In this document: one piece after another, positions 17,419 through 26,085 of the stretch
Layout: each line of letters opens with the position of its first letter
How positions within the stretch are numbered: position 1 is the first letter of the stretch
Source: Natroniella sulfidigena
GTDB taxonomy: Bacteria; Bacillota; Halanaerobiia; Halobacteroidales; Halobacteroidaceae
Direction of reading: 5' to 3'
DNA length: 64,000 nucleotides
NCBI RefSeq assembly: GCF_023223645.1
Contig: NZ_JALKBY010000014.1
Span: 1-64,000 of the forward strand
Notes under the pieces: model-generated
Seen by the model: only the letters and a program-made list of their open reading frames with translations
Told to the model about the DNA's origin: nothing
Databases searched by the model: none
Translations under genes and position numbers: made by a program

Positions 17419-18903
17419 ATGTTTAATAATTTATTCAGTAAAATAATGGGAAGTTATATTTTGATTCCAATTTTGATCTTACTAGTTTTGCTGATGATAT
17501 TGCCTAATTATTTAGAAGATTATTTTATTCAAGCTAAAGAAAGTGAATTAGTTGAAAGGAGTCAATTGATTGCACGATTGCTTGGGCAAAGAGAGGGCCA
17601 ACTTAGAGATGATGATATTGATAATTTATTGAGTATGGCAGAGGAGTTAGGAGATACTAGTCTCTTAATTATAGATGGCGAGGGGAGAATTGTTACGCAG
17701 GGAAGAAGAATGATGGACATGATGAGTGGTGGTGGATACCATCGAGGAAGAAACTCTCATTCTATGAGGGATAGGATGCATGATCATGATTATCATGATC
17801 ATGATAATCATCTTGAACATCATGAAAAAATGGCAGAAGGGTTAGAGGAAGAATTAGAGTTGATCTTATCGGGAGAAGAATTAACTTTTAAAGGAGAAAA
17901 TCCAATTTTTGAGCAGCAGATGGTAGGAGTAGCTCAACCAATTTCTACTGATTTAGCTTTGTTTTTACTATCTCCAATAGAAGAATTACAACAAACAGTA
18001 ATTAAAGTTCGTAATTTGACTGTTCAAGTAATCTTAGCAGCTATTGCTTTGGCTTTAATTTTAGGTTACTTTATTTCAAAAGGAATTACTCGACCAGTTA
18101 AAAATATGCAAGAGAAAGTTAAGCGGATGGCAGCAGGCGACTTTAAAATTAAATTAACAGATCTCCCTCAAGATGAAATTGGTCAGTTAGGAAGAGCTTT
18201 TAATCATTTAGCAAAGAGATTAGAGAAATTAGATGAGATGAGAAGATTGTTTGTAGCAAATGCATCTCATGAATTAAAGACTCCTTTAACAGCAATTCAA
18301 GGTTATTTAGAAGCAATTTTGGATGGGATGGTTGAAGAAGAAAGAGTACAAGAGGAGTATTTAAAACGTGTTTTAGGTGAAACAAAGAGAATGAGTCGTT
18401 TAGTTGGTGATATTTTAAATTTATCTCGCTTACAATCAGATCAGATAGAGTTTAATTTAGAAGAAATTGAGTTAGTTTCCTTAATAAAATCGGTGCTTGT
18501 AAATTTAGAATCTAAGCTTGGTAATAAGACAGTTAAGGTGAATGGAGATAAAGAAGTTAAAATAAAAGGTGATTATGATCGTTTGAGGGAAGTAATTATA
18601 AATTTATTAAGTAATGCTATTAAATATACTGCTGATGATGGTCAAATTGAAATTCAAGTAACTGATCAAAAAGAGCAAGTAGAAGTTAGTGTCATTGATG
18701 ATGGAATTGGGATTCCTGATGATGAGTTGCCTTATATTTGGGAAAGGTTTCATCAAGTAGATAGAGTAAGAAGCCCTGACTCTAAAGGTACAGGATTAGG
18801 ACTGGCAATTGTCAAAGAGATTATAGAAGGATTAGGAGGAAAAATAAAGGTAGAGAGTCAAGAGGGGGTTGGTAGTAAGTTCAGTTTCAAATTGAATAAG
18901 TAA
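17419..18903 (+). CDS. Sensor histidine kinase with His/Met-rich extracytoplasmic loop (system 1)
   Basis: The 494-residue kinase has two membrane helices (about 9-30 and 195-215), HAMP, an H-box ASHELKTPLTAI, N-box LLSNAIKYT and ATP motifs DDGIGIP and GTGLGLAIV. The loop between the helices holds, at residues about 97-140, nine His, at least six Met and many Asp (MMDMM, MHDHDYHDHDNH, EHHEK). That composition suggests binding of a transition metal such as copper, zinc or nickel (inference). ATG at 17419 follows GAGGTGGAG. Confidence 0.95.
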   Translation: MFNNLFSKIMGSYILIPILILLVLLMILPNYLEDYFIQAKESELVERSQLIARLLGQREGQLRDDDIDNLLSMAEELGDTSLLIIDGEGRIVTQGRRMMDMMSGGGYHRGRNSHSMRDRMHDHDYHDHDNHLEHHEKMAEGLEEELELILSGEELTFKGENPIFEQQMVGVAQPISTDLALFLLSPIEELQQTVIKVRNLTVQVILAAIALALILGYFISKGITRPVKNMQEKVKRMAAGDFKIKLTDLPQDEIGQLGRAFNHLAKRLEKLDEMRRLFVANASHELKTPLTAIQGYLEAILDGMVEEERVQEEYLKRVLGETKRMSRLVGDILNLSRLQSDQIEFNLEEIELVSLIKSVLVNLESKLGNKTVKVNGDKEVKIKGDYDRLREVIINLLSNAIKYTADDGQIEIQVTDQKEQVEVSVIDDGIGIPDDELPYIWERFHQVDRVRSPDSKGTGLGLAIVKEIIEGLGGKIKVESQEGVGSKFSFKLNK

Positions 18904-18906
18904 AAG

Positions 18907-18929
18907 ATGACCTTGCGGGGTCGTTTTTT
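18907..18929 (+). terminator. Terminator after system 1
   Basis: ATGACC and GGTCGT pair around TTGCGG and are followed by six T. Confidence 0.75.
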
Positions 18930-18998
18930 ATTTATTTAAATTAATCTTTTTGATAATTTTGGGTAATATATTATAGTGATAGAAGAGAGGGGGATGGC

Positions 18999-19319
18999 AT
19001 GCCTTTAGAGTTTGGTAGTGATTTTTTAGATGAATTGGTCACTAAAGAGCAGATTATTGGTCAGCCTACTCAAGTAACTGATATGCTGTTAGTTCCAGTT
19101 AGTGATTTGATTATTGGAGCAGGGGTAGGAACGGGAAGAAAGATAAAGTTAGAAGGAGGAGGCGGAGGAGTTTATTTAAGGCCTAAGGCGATTATTATAA
19201 TCAAGTCTGACCAAGAGGTATCTTTATTACCTGTAAAATCTGATGAAGATAGTGCAGAAATTGAAGAGTTAGTACCTAAGGTGTTAGGAAAAGTTGAGGA
19301 TTTAATTGAGAAGGAGTAA
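18999..19319 (+). CDS. GerW (YtfJ) family sporulation protein
   Basis: The 106-residue protein has the GerW pattern: a beta-rich N-part with DMLLVPVSDLIIGAGVG, then a glycine-rich GGGGGVYLRPKAIIII and a C-terminal KVEDLIEK. YtfJ/GerW proteins are made during sporulation and affect germination in Bacillus. Most homologs are somewhat longer, so this is a compact form. ATG at 18999 follows GAGAGGGGG. Confidence 0.85.
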   Translation: MPLEFGSDFLDELVTKEQIIGQPTQVTDMLLVPVSDLIIGAGVGTGRKIKLEGGGGGVYLRPKAIIIIKSDQEVSLLPVKSDEDSAEIEELVPKVLGKVEDLIEKE

Positions 19320-19346
19320 GATAAATCAGATAAATGGCTTATATGT

Positions 19347-19437
19347 GTTAGAATTAAGTTTGAGTTCAAGTTTAAGTCTGAGCAATAATCAAATCCTTAT
19401 GTTTTTAATAGTTGGCTTAGCCTTAAACTTAAGCTAA
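19347..19437. repeat. Dispersed repeat C, divergent copy
   Basis: AAGTTTGAGTTCAAGTTTAAG, ATCCTTATGTTTTTAATAG and CTTAGCCTTAAACTTAAGC follow the order of repeat C. It lies just upstream of pgeF. Confidence 0.65.
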
Positions 19438-19460
19438 ATTAGAAGAAAGGATGATCGGTT

Positions 19461-20273
19461 ATCTTTAAGTTAAAGGAGCAAGATGGAATCAAGTATTATA
19501 TTATTGAGGAATTTGAAGAGACTGGCTTGGTAAAACATGCTTTCACAACAAGAACTGGAGGAGTCAGTAGTGGAGATTATAATAGTTTGAATTTAGGGCT
19601 GCATGTAGCAGATAACAAAGCGGATGTAATAGAGAATCGGAAACGAGTCTGTCAGGTGTTAGATTCAGATCATGAAGAATTAGTAGCAGCTAAACAGATG
19701 CATAATGATCGGGTTAAAATTGTAACAGCAGAGGATCAAGGAAAAGGGGCTTTAACCTATCAATCAGCTTTAGATAATGTTGATGCTTTATTGACAGATC
19801 AGCCCCAAATATTATTGACCTCTTATTATGCAGACTGTACTCCAATTTTAATTTTAGATCCTGTTCAAAAAGTAGTGGGCTTAGTTCATGCTGGTTGGAA
19901 AGGAACGGTTAAAAAGATTGCTCAGCAGACTGTCTTGAAGATGATTGATAGTTATGGGAGTCAAGCTGAAGATATTTTAGTGGGCGTTGGCCCGGTAATA
20001 GGTAGTTGCTGTTATGAAGTAGATCAACAAGTAATCACCCCCTTATCTAATAACTTTGCAAATTGGGATCAATTAGTTAAAAAATCAGGAAATGGGAATT
20101 GGAAGTTAGATTTAGCTTTAGCTAATCAAGTACAGTTGAAGGAAATTGGTCTTCAAGAAAAGAATATTATAACTAGTAATCTATGCACCTGTTGTAATTC
20201 GGACTTGTTTTTTTCTTATCGTAAAGACGGAGGGAAGACAGGTCGAATGGCAAGCTTAATCAAGTTAATTTAA
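19461..20273 (+). CDS. pgeF: PgeF/YfiH family peptidoglycan editing protein (laccase-domain), unusual start
   Basis: The body contains HAFTTRTGGVSSG, KQMHNDRV, DALLTD, ADCTPILI, VHAGWKG and CCYEVD, with metal-binding His/Cys of the purine nucleosidase/laccase-like YfiH family. Members have been linked to removal of miscoded muropeptides and to nucleoside phosphorolysis. The first clean start is TTG at 19527, but residues IFKLKEQDGIKYYIIEEFEE upstream are in frame and look native. They begin at an ATC (19461) ten bases after AGAAAGG, with no ATG/GTG/TTG in that frame. I therefore place the start tentatively at 19461. A +1 shift from ATG at 19451 over CTT-TAA is the other possibility. Confidence 0.85.
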   Translation: MFKLKEQDGIKYYIIEEFEETGLVKHAFTTRTGGVSSGDYNSLNLGLHVADNKADVIENRKRVCQVLDSDHEELVAAKQMHNDRVKIVTAEDQGKGALTYQSALDNVDALLTDQPQILLTSYYADCTPILILDPVQKVVGLVHAGWKGTVKKIAQQTVLKMIDSYGSQAEDILVGVGPVIGSCCYEVDQQVITPLSNNFANWDQLVKKSGNGNWKLDLALANQVQLKEIGLQEKNIITSNLCTCCNSDLFFSYRKDGGKTGRMASLIKLI

Positions 20274-20300
20274 AATTAAATTAGGAAGGGTGATTTAATT

Positions 20301-20987
20301 GTGCAAAATGAAAAAGTATTGATTATAGATGATGATAAAAATATTTGCCAAATTTTAAAGGAATATTTTGAATTTGAAAATTTTCAAGTTGTAATTGCTA
20401 ACGATGGGGCAGAAGGTTTAAAAAAGGTTGAAGTAGAGAATCCAAGTTTGATTATACTGGATATTATGTTGCCTGAAATGAATGGTTGGGAGATTTGTCA
20501 AAACTTAAGACCTCAAAATGATATTCCAATTATTATGTTAAGTGCTAAAACTAAAGAAACAGACCGGATTACAGGTTTAGAATTAGGGGCGGATGATTAT
20601 GTGACTAAACCTTTTAGTCCTAAAGAAGTAATAGCTAGGGCCAAAGCTGTTTTGAGAAGAACTGATCGAGATGAAACTGATGGTGATTTATTACAATACC
20701 CTAATCTAGAGATAAATAAGAGTTATAGAGTTGTTAAGGTGGATGGAGAACAAGTAAGTTTAACACCTAAAGAATTTGATGTACTATGGACTCTTGCGTT
20801 TTCTCCACGTCAAGTTTTTCCTCGTGAGAAATTATTAAAAAAGGTGTGGGGGTATGATTATTTTGGTGATATCAGAACGGTTGATACACATATAAAATCA
20901 TTACGGAAAAAGCTAGGAGAGCAAGCTAACAAATATATTCAGACTGTTTGGGGAGTGGGGTATAAGTTTGAGGTGACTGAAGATTAA
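20301..20987 (+). CDS. OmpR/PhoB-family response regulator (system 2)
   Basis: The receiver has IDDD near residue 10, LIILDIMLP with the phosphoacceptor (about D54), and TKPF. The winged-helix part has SLTPKEFDVL and RTVDTHIKSLRKKL. GTG at 20301 follows GGAAGGGTG. It sits 27 bp after pgeF and overlaps its kinase gene, so pgeF and system 2 may share a transcript. Outer-membrane-type genes follow system 2, hinting at envelope control (inference). Confidence 0.96.
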   Translation: MQNEKVLIIDDDKNICQILKEYFEFENFQVVIANDGAEGLKKVEVENPSLIILDIMLPEMNGWEICQNLRPQNDIPIIMLSAKTKETDRITGLELGADDYVTKPFSPKEVIARAKAVLRRTDRDETDGDLLQYPNLEINKSYRVVKVDGEQVSLTPKEFDVLWTLAFSPRQVFPREKLLKKVWGYDYFGDIRTVDTHIKSLRKKLGEQANKYIQTVWGVGYKFEVTED

Positions 20988-22764
20988 AGATAGCACTTTA
21001 TTTAATAGGTTATTAATCCGCTTTTTGTTAATAGCTTTAATAATTATTATAGTATTAGGTTTTTCTATGATCTATTTTTTTAGAGGATTTTATTATGAAA
21101 AAAGAGAATCAGAAATTATAACCAATAATCGAACAATGATGAACTTTATTTCTCAATCATTAGCTGAAAGAAATATGAATCAGACTTTTAATTGGCTAAA
21201 AGTTGTAGCAGAATTAAATTCTGGACAAGCATGGATTATAAATGAAGAAGGTTACTTGTTATCCAGTTATCCTGCATTAACTGATAAAAGAGATAAGCAG
21301 ATTAAGTTTTTAGAATTTGAAGATGTTCTAGCGGGGAATATTGTTTCAAGTAGAGTTGAATCGGCTCATTTTGAAAGGCCAATGTTGTTGGTAGGAATGC
21401 CAATCTATTATCAAGGAGACTTAGAAGGAGCATTGTTGCTTTTTACTTCAGTAGCTGGAATAAATTCTACTATCCGGCAAGTTCAAAAAATGATGATATA
21501 TTCTTCTTTATTAGCAATTTTATTAGCAATGATAGTAGCTTATAGATGGTCAAAGTCACTATCTGCGCCTTTGCGACGGATGGGTGAAGTGGCTATTGAA
21601 TTAAGTCAAGGTGCTTTTGGTAAGACTGTTGAAGTTGATGCTGAAGGAGAGATTGCTACTTTAGCTGATAGTATGAATTACTTATCAAAAAGGTTAGAAA
21701 AAACGATAGATGATTTAAGAGAGGAACGGAATAAACTTAAATATGTTTTGACGGGGATGGAAGAAGGTGTGTTAACTGTTGACCATCGTCAGGAAATAAT
21801 TTTGATCAATCAATCTGCTGTTAAGTTATTGAATCTTAAGAATAAGGATAAAGTTATTAATCAAAAACTTGAACTTATAGGAAATAATAAAGTTAAGAAT
21901 TTATTTCAGAAGGTATTAGAAGAAGAAGAGTCTTATCGAGAAGAACTATCTTTAGGAGAAAAGAATAAGCAAAAGAGAATTTTGCTTCATATTACTCCTA
22001 TCTATAGTGAAGATAATCAACTTTGGGGGGTTGTAGGATTATTTCAGGATATTAGTCAAAGGTGGCGTTTTGAACAACTACAAAAAGATTTTGTAGCTAA
22101 TGTTTCTCATGAATTAAAAGCACCTCTTGCTTCAATTAAAGGCTCGAGCGAAATTTTACTGGATGGAATTATAACTGACAAAGAGCAACAACAAAATTAT
22201 TTACAGATTATTTTAGATGAAACTAATCGTTTAACTCAATTAGTAAATGAAATTCTTGACTTAGCAGAGGTAGATAATCAGGTTGTAAGTTTTGAGTTAG
22301 AAAGGGTAGCAGTTAATCAATTATTAGAGCAGATAGGTCTTGTTTTCAGCAAAGGTCTAAAATCGGAAGAAGATTGTTTAACTATAATCAAACCAGAAGA
22401 AGAATCCTATGTCTGGGCTAACAAAGAAAAGATCAAACAAGTATTATTAAATTTATTAAATAATGCTTATAAATTTTCTCCTGATCACGCTCAGATAACT
22501 TTAGGAGCAACTAAAGCAGATGAAAATAAAGTTAAATTTTGGGTTGAAGATAAGGGGATTGGTATTCCACAGGATGAACTAGAAAATGTTTGGGAGCGAT
22601 TTTATAAAGTAGATAAAGCCCGCACCCCAGATCAAGGAGGGAGCGGTTTAGGGTTATCCATTGTAAAAGAGATAATCGAGCAACATCAAGGAGATGTTTT
22701 TGTTGACAGTGAATTAGAAACCGGTTCTGTTTTTGGGTTTTATTTGCTCGAAGATACTGATTAA
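20983..22764 (+). CDS. Sensor histidine kinase with PAS domain (system 2), non-ATG start
   Basis: Order: membrane helix, extracytoplasmic domain, second helix (about residue 165-185), HAMP, PAS (about 240-340), H-box VSHELKAPLASI, N-box LLNNAYKFS, and ATP motifs DKGIGIP and GSGLGLSIV. It resembles WalK/PhoR. Residues KDSTLFNRLLIRF precede the first helix and are in frame upstream of TTG 21025. ATT at 20983, eight bases after GAGGTG and overlapping the regulator stop codon, is the best placed start; CTG at 20977 is an alternative. Function of the signal is unknown. Confidence 0.92.
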   Translation: MKDSTLFNRLLIRFLLIALIIIIVLGFSMIYFFRGFYYEKRESEIITNNRTMMNFISQSLAERNMNQTFNWLKVVAELNSGQAWIINEEGYLLSSYPALTDKRDKQIKFLEFEDVLAGNIVSSRVESAHFERPMLLVGMPIYYQGDLEGALLLFTSVAGINSTIRQVQKMMIYSSLLAILLAMIVAYRWSKSLSAPLRRMGEVAIELSQGAFGKTVEVDAEGEIATLADSMNYLSKRLEKTIDDLREERNKLKYVLTGMEEGVLTVDHRQEIILINQSAVKLLNLKNKDKVINQKLELIGNNKVKNLFQKVLEEEESYREELSLGEKNKQKRILLHITPIYSEDNQLWGVVGLFQDISQRWRFEQLQKDFVANVSHELKAPLASIKGSSEILLDGIITDKEQQQNYLQIILDETNRLTQLVNEILDLAEVDNQVVSFELERVAVNQLLEQIGLVFSKGLKSEEDCLTIIKPEEESYVWANKEKIKQVLLNLLNNAYKFSPDHAQITLGATKADENKVKFWVEDKGIGIPQDELENVWERFYKVDKARTPDQGGSGLGLSIVKEIIEQHQGDVFVDSELETGSVFGFYLLEDTD

Positions 22765-22889
22765 TTATTTTGATTATTGTTCAACCTTTTCTCATAAATT
22801 TATCACAAACCGTTTGTATACTTATAATTGCAATCAGGCTTGAGTAGATAGTCGACGTTATCTAAAATTAAATCAGGAGGGATTAATCA

Positions 22890-23087
22890 GTGTTTAGCAA
22901 GAAAGCTATTGTTTTAGGTTTAGTAGCACTATTCAGTTTTGTACTAATTGGTTGTGGAGAGCCACCTCAAGTTGAAGAGGAGGAGCCACTTGAACCAGGA
23001 GTAGAAGAAGAGTTTGAGGAGCCGGATCAAGAGCAGAATTTTGAAGATGATTTTGAAGGTGAAGATGATTTTGAAGACGAGTTTTAA
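22890..23087 (+). CDS. Small, very acidic lipoprotein
   Basis: The 65-residue product has a signal peptide with lipobox LIGC (Cys about 22). A tail then follows made almost only of Glu, Asp, Pro, Gln and Phe (for example EEEFEEPDQEQNFEDDFEG). It would be lipid-anchored outside the inner membrane. GTG at 22890 follows AGGAGGG. Extreme acidity fits a high-salt environment. No family is recognised. It precedes two OmpH genes and may be co-expressed with them. Confidence 0.75.
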   Translation: MFSKKAIVLGLVALFSFVLIGCGEPPQVEEEEPLEPGVEEEFEEPDQEQNFEDDFEGEDDFEDEF

Positions 23088-23146
23088 GAAAAATAACGTA
23101 ATTTTTAATTTAAATAATTAACAAATATCCTTGAGGAGGAATAAAT

Positions 23147-23599
23147 TTGTCTAAAAAAAGAGTATTAATTGGAGCATTAGTCTTACTTTTAGCTGTAGGA
23201 AGTATCATGATCAATCTATCTAGTGAAGTTAGAGCAGAAGCAAGTAAAATTGGTTATGTTGACTTAGAAGAAGTTTATGAGGTACATCCTGAAGTAGCAA
23301 GATTACAACAAACATTGGAAGCAGAAGCCCAAGAATTACAAGCTGAGTTTCAACAAGAGATGGGAGAGTTAGACCCTGAACAAGACCAAGAAGAGATGCA
23401 GCAACTGCAACAACAATTTCAGCAACAATTTAATCAAATTCAAGAAGGGCAATGGGAAGAAATAGAACAGCAGATACAACCTGATCTTGACCAAGCTCGT
23501 AAAGAGTTAGGGTTAGATTTAATTGTCAATCAAGAAGTAGTAGTTAATGGTGGCCAAGATGTAACAGAAGAAATTAAAGATTATTTTGAAAACCTATAA
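23147..23599 (+). CDS. OmpH/Skp-family periplasmic chaperone, copy 1
   Basis: The 150-residue protein has a signal peptide (hydrophobic core at 5-20, probable cleavage near VRAEA). The family start IGYVDLEEVYEVHPE follows, then a Gln/Glu-rich coiled coil (about 50-115) and the C-terminal DLIVNQEVVVNGGQDVTEEI. Skp proteins carry unfolded outer-membrane proteins across the periplasm. TTG at 23147 follows GAGGAGG. The acidic coiled coil differs from the basic Skp of proteobacteria. Confidence 0.88.
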   Translation: MSKKRVLIGALVLLLAVGSIMINLSSEVRAEASKIGYVDLEEVYEVHPEVARLQQTLEAEAQELQAEFQQEMGELDPEQDQEEMQQLQQQFQQQFNQIQEGQWEEIEQQIQPDLDQARKELGLDLIVNQEVVVNGGQDVTEEIKDYFENL

Positions 23600-23620
23600 A
23601 TTATATAAATAATTAAGAAA

Positions 23621-23657
23621 TACCAGGGAGTATTGCAATACTCCCTGGTATTTTTTT
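23621..23657 (+). terminator. Terminator after first OmpH gene
   Basis: A perfect 30-nt palindrome (TACCAGGGAGTATTG and complement) is followed by seven T. Confidence 0.95.
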
Positions 23658-23844
23658 GTTTTTAAGTATTGAATTGATTTAGTTAACCTTAAATTAATTT
23701 TTAATCAATAGCCGGATAACCATTTAAACTATGGTGTCTTTTGACTTTAATTTAACTCTTTGTTATAATCGAAAGTAAAGTTTAGGTTTTTAAAATGAGG
23801 TCTGGCTGTTATATGATCAGATTTTAGAGAAGGGGAGTGTAAAG

Positions 23845-24294
23845 TTGAATATCAAAAGACAAATTATTGGAGGTTTAGCTGCAGTTTTAATTGTTACTGG
23901 ATTAATTATGTTACCGTTACAAACAGTAGAAGCAACAGGAAGTAATATTGGTTATGTGAGTGAAGAGGTATATGAAGTACATCCTGCAGTTGTTGAATTT
24001 AATCAGGAAATGCAAGAGCAGATGAATATTTATCAGCAAGAGTTTAATGAGCAAACAAGTGGGTTGGATCAACAGGAGGATGCTCAACAGATTCAACAGA
24101 TTCAGCAACAAATTCAACAGCAATTTCAGCATGAACAAGCAGAAAAGCAGGAAGAGCTACTTGAAAAGGTAGAAGCTGATTTAGAGCAAGTAAGGGAAGA
24201 ATTAGGCTTAGAGCTTATCTTACATGAAGAGATGGTTGTCAGTGGTGGAGAAGATATAACAGAAGAAGTAAAAGATTATTTTGAAAACATGTAA
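23845..24294 (+). CDS. OmpH/Skp-family periplasmic chaperone, copy 2
   Basis: This 149-residue paralog has a signal peptide, IGYVSEEVYEVHPAV, a Gln-rich coiled coil and the ending LILHEEMVVSGGEDITEEVKDYF. It is clearly a tandem duplicate of the gene 250 bp upstream but has its own leader and terminator, so the two copies can be regulated separately. TTG at 23845 follows GAAGGGGAG. One residue of the VDLEEVYE motif is missing here. Confidence 0.86.
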   Translation: MNIKRQIIGGLAAVLIVTGLIMLPLQTVEATGSNIGYVSEEVYEVHPAVVEFNQEMQEQMNIYQQEFNEQTSGLDQQEDAQQIQQIQQQIQQQFQHEQAEKQEELLEKVEADLEQVREELGLELILHEEMVVSGGEDITEEVKDYFENM

Positions 24295-24315
24295 AGTGAT
24301 GACAAATTAAAGGAA

Positions 24316-24345
24316 AACCGTCAGTTGATACTGGCGGTTTTTTTT
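24316..24345 (+). terminator. Terminator after second OmpH gene
   Basis: AACCGTCAGT and ACTGGCGGTT pair (one U-G) around TGAT and are followed by a T-run. Confidence 0.92.
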
Positions 24346-24501
24346 ATAAACAACGCCAATTTTAACCAAAAAATTCTAGATAACAACAATGAACTAAATT
24401 ACTTGACATCATCCTGAGAAAGAATTATAATTAATGTAGTATATTAGTAATATTAAGTAGGAGTAAGTTTAAATTATTAATTTAGTAGAGGAGTGAGAAG
24501 G

Positions 24502-25857
24502 ATGGGACTTAATGATTTTGAAGAAAGAGAGAATTGGACATCAAAGCTTGGATTTATTTTAGCAGCAGCTGGTTCAGCTGTTGGCTTAGGTAACATTTGG
24601 CGGTTTCCTTATGTTACAGGAGAAAATGGTGGTGCAGCTTTTTTATTAGTTTATTTGATTGCTATTATTTTAATAGGTTATCCAGTAATGGTTGCAGAGA
24701 TGTCTTTAGGTCGTAAGACTGAAAAGAATCCTGTTGGTGCTTTTAAAAGTTTAGCTCCAGATACACCTTGGTGGCTAGTAGGAGGATTAGGTGTTTTTAC
24801 AGGATTTGTAATTTTAAGTTATTATTCAGTAGTAGCTGGTTGGTCAATGGCTTATGTTGTGCAGGCAGCAAATGGATTTACAAGTGCAATGGATTTTGAG
24901 GCATTATTTGGTGGTCATATTAGTAGTGTGGGGGAACCGCTTTTATGGCATGCAGTCTTTATGGGGGTAACTATTGGCATTATTAGTGCTGGTGTTGTAA
25001 AAGGAATTCAAAAGGCTGTTAAGATCTTAATGCCTATTTTATTTGTCTTATTAATAGTACTAGTTTTTCGTTCTGTTTCGCTAGAAGGAGCAGCAGAAGG
25101 GTTAGCATTTTATTTAGCACCTGATCTTAGCCAACTCAGTTGGCAGAGTCTTAATGAAGCAATTGCTCAGGCATTCTTTACTTTAAGTCTTGGTATGGGT
25201 GCAATGATTACTTACGGTAGTTATTTATCTCAAGATGATAATATTAGTGATAGTGCTGGATATGTACTTGGGCTTGATATGTTGATTGCGGTTTTATCTG
25301 GATTTGCTATCTTTCCTGCTGTATTTGCTTTGGGATTAGATCCAGCTGCAGGGCCAGGGTTAACTTTTATTACGTTACCGGCAGTTTTTGCTGAAATGCC
25401 GTTAGGTACTTTCTTTGGATTTTTATTCTTTGTATTATTAACAATTGCTGCTATAACTTCAGCTATTTCTTTACTTGAGGTTGTTGTAGCATATATGGTT
25501 GATGAGCATAAATGGGAACGTAAGAAAGCTGCTCAAGTAGTAGGAATAGTTATCTTTTTAGTAGGTATTCCACCGTTACTTGGCTATAGTGCACTATCTG
25601 ATTTTGAGTTTTTAGGAATGGATGTACTAGATACTTATGATTGGTTTGCTAATGCTATCTTCTTACCGTTAGGTGGACTATTAACTTCTATTTTTGCTGG
25701 TTATGTTTGGGGAGCAAGAAATACTGCTGAAGAAGCAAATAAGGCAGACGGTATATTAAGTGTAGGTAGTTTATTTGTAGTATTACTTAAGTATATAGTG
25801 CCAATTGCTATCGGTGCGATTATGATTGTTGGTATTTGGCAAACTTTTGCTGGTTAA
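24502..25857 (+). CDS. Sodium-dependent transporter, NSS (SNF) family
   Basis: The 451-residue membrane protein has about eleven or twelve helices and the NSS sodium/substrate motif GSAVGLGNIWRFPYV in helix 1 (about residues 22-36). TTLSLGMGAMITYGSYL-like sequence occurs in helix 6. These transporters import amino acids or related compounds with Na+, as in LeuT, MhsT and TnaT. Substrate is not evident. ATG at 24502 lies nine bases after GAGGAG; GTG at 24493 is less well placed. It is a single gene ending in a strong terminator. Confidence 0.95.
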   Translation: MGLNDFEERENWTSKLGFILAAAGSAVGLGNIWRFPYVTGENGGAAFLLVYLIAIILIGYPVMVAEMSLGRKTEKNPVGAFKSLAPDTPWWLVGGLGVFTGFVILSYYSVVAGWSMAYVVQAANGFTSAMDFEALFGGHISSVGEPLLWHAVFMGVTIGIISAGVVKGIQKAVKILMPILFVLLIVLVFRSVSLEGAAEGLAFYLAPDLSQLSWQSLNEAIAQAFFTLSLGMGAMITYGSYLSQDDNISDSAGYVLGLDMLIAVLSGFAIFPAVFALGLDPAAGPGLTFITLPAVFAEMPLGTFFGFLFFVLLTIAAITSAISLLEVVVAYMVDEHKWERKKAAQVVGIVIFLVGIPPLLGYSALSDFEFLGMDVLDTYDWFANAIFLPLGGLLTSIFAGYVWGARNTAEEANKADGILSVGSLFVVLLKYIVPIAIGAIMIVGIWQTFAG

Positions 25858-25891
25858 TAAAATTCAACTATTTTTAAATCTAGCTAAAATC

Positions 25892-25923
25892 AACCCTTCT
25901 TTCTTTTGAGAGAAGGGTTTTTT
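25892..25923 (+). terminator. Terminator after NSS transporter
   Basis: AACCCTTCT and AGAAGGGTT pair and are followed by six T. Confidence 0.93.
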
Positions 25924-25935
25924 AATATCATTATA

Positions 25936-25964
25936 TTGACTAATTTTACATTATTCGATATAAT
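25936..25964 (+). promoter_or_regulatory. Sigma-A promoter of the gene at 26086
   Basis: TTGACT (25936-25941), a 17-bp spacer and TATAAT (25959-25964) form a near-consensus promoter. It leaves a leader of about 115 nt that has an extra AGGAGGGG not followed by a start codon. Confidence 0.75.
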
Positions 25965-26085
25965 ATAGCTATATCATGTATGTAAATAGAGGAAAAATAT
26001 TAAAAAAGTTTAACTATTACTATTAACAGGAGGGGTTTACTTTCAGGTCTGTTAGTAGAATCAAAAAAAGTAGAGTGGGGGTAAT

